From Chania multitudinisentens RB-25 (lineage in GTDB: Bacteria > Pseudomonadota > Gammaproteobacteria > Enterobacterales > Enterobacteriaceae), in assembly GCF_000520015.2 (NCBI RefSeq), contig NZ_CP007044.2:372001-436000 (forward strand): a stretch of 64,000 bases of DNA, in the 5' to 3' direction. The first letter of the stretch is position 1. Each line of letters opens with the position of its first letter. Positions 58,542 to 64,000 of the stretch are shown piece by piece. Position numbers and translations under genes: made by a program. Below the pieces are notes generated by a model. It searched no databases. It saw only the letters and a list, made by a program, of their open reading frames with translations, and was not told where the DNA came from.

Positions 58542-59127
58542 CGCCGTCTCCCGCTTTCTTCATGATGCGTTTACAACGCCCTTCCACAATCGCCCCAGTG
58601 GCCCCTGAAGCAGAACGGTAACCACGGTTGCCAGCAACTCCCTTGGAAGAGATAGAAAAACCGATACAACGTGCTATCACTTCCAATACTACCGACAGCA
58701 TGACCAGCGAGAACCACAGGCTAATCAGGCTATCAATGGTTACGTTAACGACCTGTGCAACCGATATTGACTCAGGCTCACAGGGGTTGAGAAGGAGAGG
58801 GCTGGGTGGAGTATCGCCCGGCCACCGGGCTGTCGGCCCCCTGGATTGGCAACCGGACAGATATCCGGCAGGTTCAGCCTGTATCGCCAGAATGCTCTCC
58901 ACAAGACGCGCTTCCAGCACACGCCGCGCCCCTTGTGGTTCGGTGTATTGCACTATCAGCAAACTGCCTGTCAGCAGCAAGGCCAGCATCACGGCTGGCC
59001 CCACCAGGAGCACACGATAAGCCAGGCGGATACATTGCCACAATGCCCCGATCAGTCTTGCCATCAGACCAGACCACGGGAGGAAACGGTGCAACAGTGC
59101 CATGATGGCATGTTGTATTGATGTCAT
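58534..59127 (-). CDS. ICE membrane protein of unknown function (197 aa)
   Basis: Its 3' end overlaps traD by 8 bp. N-terminal membrane region (RVLLVGPAVMLALLLTGSLLIVQY), a periplasmic loop with two Cys (LSGCQSRGP, LLNPCEPES), and a second membrane segment (SLWFSLVMLSVVLEVIARCIGF), then a basic tail. Conserved position upstream of traD in related ICEs; role unknown. Confidence 0.7.
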   Translation of the reverse strand: MTSIQHAIMALLHRFLPWSGLMARLIGALWQCIRLAYRVLLVGPAVMLALLLTGSLLIVQYTEPQGARRVLEARLVESILAIQAEPAGYLSGCQSRGPTARWPGDTPPSPLLLNPCEPESISVAQVVNVTIDSLISLWFSLVMLSVVLEVIARCIGFSISSKGVAGNRGYRSASGATGAIVEGRCKRIMKKAGDGDE

Positions 59128-59132
59128 CAGAG

Positions 59133-59681
59133 TCAGTCCTTTTTCAGTAAATTCAGCAGTTGTTGACCACTGAGCAATTCAATTTCAGGGAAACGCGTCA
59201 ACTCTGCGCGACTTTTGGGGCCAGTACGCCCCGTATGCACAAACACCCCCCGACAGCCTTCGCGACGCACCAACGCGCTGAACTCGGCCACATGGGCCGG
59301 AGTGATGGCACGGGCATAACGTTTGGCTTGAATGAGGTAACGTTGCCCATCAATCCACACCTGCCCGTCCAACCCACCGTCGCCGCTGTATTGCCGATTG
59401 CGTTTGATGCGATACCCCCGACGTTCAAACGCGGTCAGTAGCAATTCTTCAAACACGTAGGGATTGATTTTGCGCAGATAATTCAGGCGTTGGCCGTCAC
59501 CGGCCAACAAGGGAAGACGCGCCAGTACACGCAGAGCCTGACGCTGGTAGCGACGATGGCGGTTCGCCTTCATACTGACCAGCAGCACGAGCCATCCCAA
59601 CAGGCTGAACATCAAAATGACAACGAACCAGGGTTGTTGCTCCAGCATGAAGGGGAAAGCCCTTGCATCTATTGGCATCAT
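59133..59681 (-). CDS. Membrane-anchored Mrr-like restriction-endonuclease-fold protein
   Basis: 182 residues. One N-terminal transmembrane segment (WFVVILMFSLLGWLVLLVSM), then a PD-(D/E)xK-type domain: NPYVFEELLLTAFERRGYRI, YSGDGGLDGQVWIDGQRYLIQAKRYA, with the metal-binding Asp and Gln-x-Lys, and GVFVHTGRTG. Anchored Mrr-like nucleases occur in this place in MPF-G ICEs. It could process DNA or attack competing DNA. It is inside the transfer operon with overlapping ends. Confidence 0.85.
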   Translation of the reverse strand: MMPIDARAFPFMLEQQPWFVVILMFSLLGWLVLLVSMKANRHRRYQRQALRVLARLPLLAGDGQRLNYLRKINPYVFEELLLTAFERRGYRIKRNRQYSGDGGLDGQVWIDGQRYLIQAKRYARAITPAHVAEFSALVRREGCRGVFVHTGRTGPKSRAELTRFPEIELLSGQQLLNLLKKD

Positions 59682-60190
59682 TGCTCCAGTCCCTTCTCTG
59701 TCAGCAATACCGGGTAATGGGACAATCCCAATCGCTTTGCCAGGTCACTGCCCGAGACCGGTAACAATTCCATCCCATCAGCCTGTTTTTTCAGGTCATT
59801 GAACGCGACCTCACTGGCCACATTCACCACCAGGCCCACGGCGTTGAGCTGCACCAGCGTATCCCGGCGCAGTGACAGCCAACGGCGAGAGAGGTCATCA
59901 TCGCCAATCAGGAACATCGGACGCATTCCCGGCAGACTCAGCGTTCTGGCGACCACTTTACCCGGTGTCAACTCGGGGGTTGTCACCGGCAACCCTGTCA
60001 CCGGGGACATTGACCGTTCGCCCGGTGCCTCAGCCACTGCCCCCTGATTATTGATACCCTCAAAATACGCGCTGGTAGACTGTCCACCCAAATCGGCGAT
60101 AACCGTCAATTCAGCCTGGACGGTGAAACTGGCCACACCCAATGCCAGGGCGCTCCCCAGGCAGGTTAATAGACGTGAATTCAACATCAT
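59678..60190 (-). CDS. ICE protein, TIGR03765 / PFL_4695 type
   Basis: 170 residues from ATG 60190, overlapping the previous stop; a second ATG follows. Signal peptide (LLTCLGSALALGVASFTVQA), then LTVIADLGGQSTSAYFEGIN and LPGMRPMFLIGDDDLSRRWLSLRRDTL. Exported protein conserved in the group, role unknown. Confidence 0.85.
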   Translation of the reverse strand: MMLNSRLLTCLGSALALGVASFTVQAELTVIADLGGQSTSAYFEGINNQGAVAEAPGERSMSPVTGLPVTTPELTPGKVVARTLSLPGMRPMFLIGDDDLSRRWLSLRRDTLVQLNAVGLVVNVASEVAFNDLKKQADGMELLPVSGSDLAKRLGLSHYPVLLTEKGLEQ

Positions 60191-60783
60191 GGTGTAACTC
60201 CTGCAGAAGGTTCGATAACGACATGGGACGCCAGAACACCGGTAGCGGGTTGCAGACGGTTCAAATGGCGTGTCACGATGGCCTGATAGGTTCGTGCGGG
60301 CTGACCACCTGCCGGATGGTGATAACATCCGGCAGCCGCTATCCAGCTCCCTGGTTTATTGTCGTAACAGGCCCGCAGGATACGGGCCGCCACATGCAAA
60401 TTGACATAGGGGTCGAAGGCCTCCCAGCTCGAGCGGAAATGATGGCCGTTCCAACCCAGATTCACCTGCGCAATCCCAACATCGATACGTTTCAGCGAAT
60501 GGCTACGCATAAACCCCAGCAAGGCCTGGTAGGCCTCTTGCCGGGTCGCGTAACGGTAGCCCGTTCCCGCAACGTTAATGGTCCAGGGCCAGGGGCGAAC
60601 ACCGTGAGGCAATTTTTTTGACGATTCGGTGAGTGCCAGGCTGTACAACGCCTCGGCGGGCACCCGCTCCTGTACCGCCACCTGGTAATACCCAGCCGGT
60701 ATTGCCTGCGACGACACCGACGCCAGGCTGCTCACACTACTGAAAAGGAGCGTCAGCACACTCAATACGCGGTAATTTGCCAT
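60187..60783 (-). CDS. Lytic transglycosylase-like conjugation protein
   Basis: 198 residues from ATG 60783 behind GGGAGAGAACGG, overlapping the previous gene by 22 bp. Signal peptide (VLSVLTLLFSSVSSLASVSS), then a soluble lytic transglycosylase-type domain with catalytic Glu in ALYSLALTESSKK, and VGIAQVNLGWNGHHF, ILRACYDNKPGSWIAAAGCYHHP. It would open peptidoglycan for the transfer channel. Confidence 0.87.
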   Translation of the reverse strand: MANYRVLSVLTLLFSSVSSLASVSSQAIPAGYYQVAVQERVPAEALYSLALTESSKKLPHGVRPWPWTINVAGTGYRYATRQEAYQALLGFMRSHSLKRIDVGIAQVNLGWNGHHFRSSWEAFDPYVNLHVAARILRACYDNKPGSWIAAAGCYHHPAGGQPARTYQAIVTRHLNRLQPATGVLASHVVIEPSAGVTP

Positions 60784-61526
60784 CCGTTCTCTCCCTGTTG
60801 CAGCACCACCGGCATCTGTCCCTGACCGAATTTGAACCATTGGCCACGGTCATGATTAAGCGTCAGCGTCTTGGCTTTGACTCGCTCGACCGGGATAGCC
60901 AGTTTGCGCGCCCAAGCCCGCACCGCCTCGTCTTTCCCGTCACTGCCCACCAGGTAGATATCCAGCGGGCGTTGGGTGGTCAACAGCGAAGCCACCTTGG
61001 TTTCACACGGCGCACCACAATCCACCCGGACGAACAGCGCCAGTCGCCCATTGTTCGCTGCCGTTGTGTTATTGGAGGCCTGAACCGGCAGAATATCGGG
61101 GTAGACACGCTGCCAGGCCGCATTCACCTCACGCTGGAACGCCAGTTCGGCTTCCACTCGCTGAAAGTCCTGCTTAACAGACAGTTCGGCGTAATGACGA
61201 CGTTCTTCTTCCGTTCGCGCCTCAATGCCCAGCAGGGTGATAGGGTCTAACCCCGGCGATAAAATCCCGCGCCGACCCTTGCTCAACTGTTGATAGCGCT
61301 GCCACTCTTCGGTGGTCAACCCCCATTCCTGCGCACTTTTCTTCAACCGAGCTTCCTCCAATGCCAGGAAGGTGGTATTCACACTGGCGGTATTACCTTG
61401 TTGAGATTGCTCGGTTTGCAGCGCTGCACTGGCCTGGAAAAAGAAAGCCAATCCCAATAACAGGATGGTAGATATCATGATGAGAGGGATGAACCTCACC
61501 AGAATTTCAATCAATAATTTCATCAT
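60762..61526 (-). CDS. ICE protein, TIGR03759 / PFL_4693 type
   Basis: 254 residues. Signal/anchor (FIPLIMISTILLLGLAFFFQASA), a charged helical middle (ARLKKSAQEWGLTTEEWQRYQQLSKG) and a C-terminal thioredoxin-like half with VDCGAPCETKVASLL, a Cys-x3-Cys pair. Conserved in MPF-G ICEs, probably a periplasmic assembly factor. Confidence 0.86.
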   Translation of the reverse strand: MMKLLIEILVRFIPLIMISTILLLGLAFFFQASAALQTEQSQQGNTASVNTTFLALEEARLKKSAQEWGLTTEEWQRYQQLSKGRRGILSPGLDPITLLGIEARTEEERRHYAELSVKQDFQRVEAELAFQREVNAAWQRVYPDILPVQASNNTTAANNGRLALFVRVDCGAPCETKVASLLTTQRPLDIYLVGSDGKDEAVRAWARKLAIPVERVKAKTLTLNHDRGQWFKFGQGQMPVVLQQGENGWQITAY

Positions 61527-61535
61527 GCCGACTCC

Positions 61536-62261
61536 TTATTGAACGCTCAGTGTCTGCGTCCGACCTGCGACGCTGAACTGGGCCTGATTTCCCCCGGCAG
61601 ACAGCAGTGTCCAGCCCTGGACCGTTTCGCCACGCTCTATCAGTCGAATGTCGGCCAGGTTGAAGGCCTGCAACGGGGCCACGGCGACAAACACCGTACC
61701 ACCACGCCGTTCAATGCTGGTCAGACGAAAGGGGGCCGATACCGACCGCACATTGGTACTCCGGGGTGTGGCTTTTTTAACGGTGGCTGTGGCGACTGAC
61801 GTGGCAGATGGTGTGGATGTCGCTCCCGATGCTCGTTGTTCCAGCACCTCAACACGCGCCTGCAGTAATGCCAGGGTGGCCTGCAGCCCCTGCGACTCTG
61901 CTTGCACCGGTTGACTCACTTTGGTCTCAAGCTGGCGTACCTGTTGTGCCAGTTGCTCAAACGCCGGTTTACCCACGGCAGGCGCGGCCTTAACTGTTTC
62001 CAATGAGGCCGACAAGGCGATCAATGCTTCGCGGTTGCCGTTGACCTGCTCACCCAGTTTGTCCAACTCCTGCTGCACGGCATCCCGCCCCGGCACTTGC
62101 CCCAGCGCGGCCTGCAGGGTGACTATCTCGGCAGACTGGCGCATCACCTTGACGCCAATACCGGCAACAGACAGCACCAGCAGCGCAATGACGCTGTAAT
62201 GCAATATCCGCATTGCTTTTCCAGGGCGAACGGGGGTGTGTTCTTCACTCATTGCACTCAT
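61536..62261 (-). CDS. ICE membrane protein with coiled coil (PilN/PilP-like region)
   Basis: 241 residues. Start overlaps the PilL stop (ATGA). One transmembrane segment (ILHYSVIALLVLSVAGIGVKVM), long coiled coil (about 45-160), then a C-terminal domain (APFRLTSIERRGGTVFVAVAPLQAFNLADIRLIERG) like those in type IV pilus-associated PilP proteins. Function inferred only from neighbours. Confidence 0.7.
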   Translation of the reverse strand: MSAMSEEHTPVRPGKAMRILHYSVIALLVLSVAGIGVKVMRQSAEIVTLQAALGQVPGRDAVQQELDKLGEQVNGNREALIALSASLETVKAAPAVGKPAFEQLAQQVRQLETKVSQPVQAESQGLQATLALLQARVEVLEQRASGATSTPSATSVATATVKKATPRSTNVRSVSAPFRLTSIERRGGTVFVAVAPLQAFNLADIRLIERGETVQGWTLLSAGGNQAQFSVAGRTQTLSVQ

Positions 62262-62902
62262 TTCAACATCCTTTGCCGGGCGGGAGCCGGAGCGGATTGC
62301 GGTTGTACAACGGGGGTCACTGCCTTGATGGCAGGGGGTTGCAGAACCCCACCACTGGCGACAGGAGTCGATGCAGGTGTGGGTTCGGGGGGGAGACGGA
62401 ATCCTTCACGCAGTGAGTGACACACCACACGCTGCACCGCGTCCACCTCCAGTTGCCAGGCAGGCCCGGCCAGGATTTGCAACGCCTCACTCAGGCGGAT
62501 CGGCCCGAGCTGGTAATGCACTGCAGGTAAAGCCTGGTTGTAGAGCACCCGATTGGCAGAAGTGATGCTGCACAGGCTAAAGCCGGACTGACGCAGAGCG
62601 TAGCGCATGGCATCCGCCACCGTGGGCGAGAGAGATGCCGGAATACGGATATCAATCACTTGTTCCAATGGAGCACGTTGTGCCTGAGAAGGAGAGGTAC
62701 TGACAAGCAGGTAACGATCGTAGCGGACCACTTCAAGCGGAGTAGCAAACACATCGGGCCGCGCCGACTGAACATTGCTGGAGAGCTGCACACCGGCCAG
62801 AGGGGCAACCGGGTCACGCTGCAGGTTTTTCTGCGACGAAACACATCCACTCAATACACTTGTGGTCAGCAGGCAAAGGGAAAAAACATAATGTGGTTTC
62901 AT
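62258..62902 (-). CDS. pilL: PilL-like ICE lipoprotein (TIGR03748 type)
   Basis: 214 residues. I chose ATG 62902 (MKPHYVFSLCLLTTSVLSGC) with GAGG at good distance; the ATG two codons upstream is too near it. Lipobox LSGC. Middle region resembles the N-terminal PilL domain: YDRYLLVSTSPSQAQ, IDIRIPASLSPTVADAMRYALRQSGFSLC, GPAWQLEVDAVQRVVCH; Pro-rich tail. First gene of the 62.9-55.4 kb operon. Confidence 0.85.
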   Translation of the reverse strand: MKPHYVFSLCLLTTSVLSGCVSSQKNLQRDPVAPLAGVQLSSNVQSARPDVFATPLEVVRYDRYLLVSTSPSQAQRAPLEQVIDIRIPASLSPTVADAMRYALRQSGFSLCSITSANRVLYNQALPAVHYQLGPIRLSEALQILAGPAWQLEVDAVQRVVCHSLREGFRLPPEPTPASTPVASGGVLQPPAIKAVTPVVQPQSAPAPARQRMLK

Positions 62903-62964
62903 GAACATCCTCAGTTAACAGTCAAAAAGACGTGCTCACTGTGCGAATCTTCAGCGTCCCCCTC

Positions 62965-63000
62965 AATCAACAACTCATTTCCCGAAAATAAATAAAAAAA
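62965..63000 (-). promoter_or_regulatory. ICE promoter-like element ahead of the pilL transfer operon
   Basis: Minus strand core AGTTGTTGATTG (62976 to 62965), with AT-rich TTTATTTATTTTC upstream. The core lies 63 nt before the 62902 start. It overlaps the tail of the preceding gene's terminator. Confidence 0.5.
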
Positions 63001-63021
63001 CGCCAGAGAAACTCTGGCGTT
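62994..63021 (-). terminator. Terminator after the DUF3577 gene
   Basis: Stem AACGCCAGAG/CTCTGGCGTT (62999-63021) with a 3-nt loop, followed on the minus strand by TTTTTATT. Confidence 0.9.
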
Positions 63022-63042
63022 AAGGGGTACTACATGGACACA

Positions 63043-63519
63043 CTAGAATGTATTGTCTACGTATTGTTTTTGTGAGGAACTGGCCGGAGCCTCTGGTGTT
63101 GGTGCTGATTTCTCAGATTTGTAAACCATTTCCTGCCCGACTTTTATCCAACTGACTTTTATCAACCGGGCTTTCAGGGTCGGTCGGGTTTCGCCTGCGT
63201 GGTCACCTTTGGTGAGCGTAAACACATCTGCCGTCAGATTACTGAGTTTAAAGCCCAACAGCACTTTTTTCTCTTCATCGACCGCTTTCTGGCAACGCCG
63301 GATCAACGCGGAGGCTTCTTTACCGGAAATCGTAACATCAAAACGCGTATAGTCCGGTTTATCGGTCGCACCGTGCATCGCATTGATCACACAACTCAGG
63401 AATGAACCGTTCGCGGTGGTGACTTCACGGATAGTGCTCAGATACCCCAGGCCATCAACATGCAGATTGAAATAGCTGGTCTGAGCCGGTGCAGCAGTAG
63501 ATTGAGACGCTTGAGACAT
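63043..63519 (-). CDS. DUF3577 / STY4534-family ICE protein
   Basis: 158 residues, behind AAGGAGAAACACC. The family fold looks like an OB-type ssDNA-binding protein: YFNLHVDGLGYLSTIREV, FLSCVINAMHGATDKPDYTRFDVTISGKEASALI, KARLIKVSWIKVGQEMVYKS; acidic/Gln-rich tail. STY4534-type proteins are called ICE replication proteins, on limited evidence. It is preceded by pseudoknot leader I and structured repeat R3, like the anti-restriction block at 35 kb. Confidence 0.88.
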   Translation of the reverse strand: MSQASQSTAAPAQTSYFNLHVDGLGYLSTIREVTTANGSFLSCVINAMHGATDKPDYTRFDVTISGKEASALIRRCQKAVDEEKKVLLGFKLSNLTADVFTLTKGDHAGETRPTLKARLIKVSWIKVGQEMVYKSEKSAPTPEAPASSSQKQYVDNTF

Positions 63520-63550
63520 GGTGTTTCTCCTTGGGAATAAATCGGTATGC

Positions 63551-63586
63551 GGAGAAACATCCCCCTACGGGAGTTTTCCCGCAGGG
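63551..63586 (-). promoter_or_regulatory. Pseudoknot leader I (ahead of DUF3577 gene)
   Basis: Minus strand: stem 1 CCCTGC/GTAGGG with one G-T wobble; loop AAAAC pairs with a downstream GTTTC segment, imperfectly. It lies 31 nt before the 63519 start. It may correspond to the published DUF3577 RNA motif, which I cannot check here. Confidence 0.65.
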
Positions 63587-63620
63587 CGTCAACGTCAAAC
63601 GCTGACAATCTGTTAAGTTG

Positions 63621-63790
63621 GATAAGTGTACCTTCATCGCAAAACTGCGATCCCCTCTCTCAAAGGTTCAGGGGGGTTACCGCTCGAAAGCGCGTCCTCT
63701 CAGGTCATGGTCGCATTGGCTTGTGATTGCCCGAAGGCGTCCCTCTCAAATCACAGGGACTTTGGCTGTTGTCTGAGACAACGGGTTAGC
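63621..63790 (-). repeat. Structured repeat R3 (170 bp, identical to R1)
   Basis: Base-for-base copy of 35485-35654 in the same orientation. It ends 34 bp before leader I of the DUF3577 gene, a context matching that of R1 (37 bp before leader H). Confidence 0.88.
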
Positions 63791-63850
63791 GGGGTCATTA
63801 TTCAAACTGCTTAAAAAGAAGTCAACACTAAACTCTCAATCAAAAAAACA

Positions 63851-63875
63851 GGGACGTATCTTCCCGATACGTCCC
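63851..63875 (-). terminator. Terminator at the end of the next upstream transcript
   Basis: Stem GGGACGTATC (63851-63860) and GATACGTCCC (63866-63875), followed on the minus strand by TGTTTTTTTG. It ends a minus-strand gene that enters from the right edge. Confidence 0.88.
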
Positions 63876-63912
63876 CGCGATGCCTCACCACAGGCTGTTG
63901 TCTACTGCATAT

Positions 63913-64000
63913 CTACTCAGAGGCCGAGCCTTCGAACCCGACGCGTTTTTCACTGAGACTTTGCGCCTTATACGTACACCTCCCGGATAAAAAAGTGTCG
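63913..64000 (-). CDS. 3' end of a gene running in from the right edge
   Basis: A minus-strand frame open from the window edge ends TYKAQSLSEKRVGFEGSASE with TAG at 63913-63915, 38 bp before an intrinsic terminator. Too short to name. The terminator position makes it the likely C-terminus of a real ICE gene. Confidence 0.45.
   Translation of the reverse strand, partial: DTFLSGRCTYKAQSLSEKRVGFEGSASE

Larger units (their letters stand above)
19609..64000. mobile_element. Integrative and conjugative element, SPI-7/ICEHin1056-like (right end outside window)
   Basis: From the tRNA-Phe 3' end onward, chromosomal synteny stops and a full conjugation set begins: tyrosine integrase, MobH relaxase, TraD coupling ATPase, VirB4-like ATPase, TIGR0374x/0375x-type transfer proteins, ParM/StbA partition, anti-restriction genes and a DUF3577 protein. 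This gene content defines MPF-G ICEs. Most genes are on the minus strand. Cargo blocks of opposite strand or different base composition sit at 21.4-25.5 kb and 54.5-55.4 kb. Confidence 0.93.

Overview
The left 19.6 kb is ordinary enterobacterial chromosome. It carries the end of frdA and then frdBCD, the guanidinium exporter gene gdx/sugE behind a guanidine-II riboswitch, efp/epmB, yjeI, a chemotaxis receptor gene, groSL, fxsA, aspA-dcuA, cutA-dsbD-yjdC and a tRNA-Phe. Gene order, protein sequences and a GC content near 54% point to Yersiniaceae, most likely Serratia or a close relative. That is an inference from synteny; no species marker is present.

From the 3' end of tRNA-Phe (19608) to the right edge lies most of an integrative and conjugative element (ICE). 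It resembles the SPI-7 / ICEHin1056 group, with an MPF-G type IV secretion system and a MobH relaxase. Its layout from left to right: integrase (19.8-20.8 kb); a very AT-rich four-gene sensory cassette on the + strand (21.4-25.5 kb); a MobH TraI-like relaxase and a large GHKL-ATPase/HExxH protein (25.6-29.4 kb); a run of small minus-strand genes including ArdC-like, ArdB/KlcA-like and RadC-like proteins (29.6-35.4 kb); a second tyrosine recombinase and a gene-free, inverted-repeat-rich segment (36.0-38.0 kb); a ParM/StbA partition pair with repeats resembling a centromere (38.1-39.6 kb); the conjugation genes (40.0-62.9 kb), interrupted by a + strand toxin-antitoxin cassette (54.5-55.4 kb); and a DUF3577/STY4534-type gene (63.0-63.5 kb). 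The right end of the ICE is not in the window, because no second copy of the tRNA-Phe 3' end is seen.

Three layers of non-coding structure appear to organise the ICE. (1) A 170-bp multi-hairpin element occurs as two identical copies 28 kb apart and one longer diverged copy. Stem changes between copies compensate each other and an apparent reading frame is broken, so it acts as structured nucleic acid rather than protein. Two copies sit just upstream of the anti-restriction block and of the DUF3577 gene, as single-strand (Frpo-like) promoters do in plasmid leading regions. (2) Eight clear pseudoknot-forming leaders and one weak one lie 18-31 nt upstream of the start codons of the small genes. 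(3) A shared AT-rich/AGTTGTTT element lies 55-68 nt upstream of the first gene of five minus-strand transcription units, which suggests one ICE regulon.

Functionally, the integrase and tRNA site handle integration. TraI, TraD and the transfer genes handle transfer. ParM/StbB and the toxin-antitoxin pair favour maintenance. The ArdB, ArdC, RadC and DUF3577 genes are likely expressed early in the recipient to survive its defences. The AT-rich cassette (BetR-like response regulator, GT9-like protein, molybdopterin-fold periplasmic protein, hybrid sensor kinase) has no evident part in transfer and looks like cargo.
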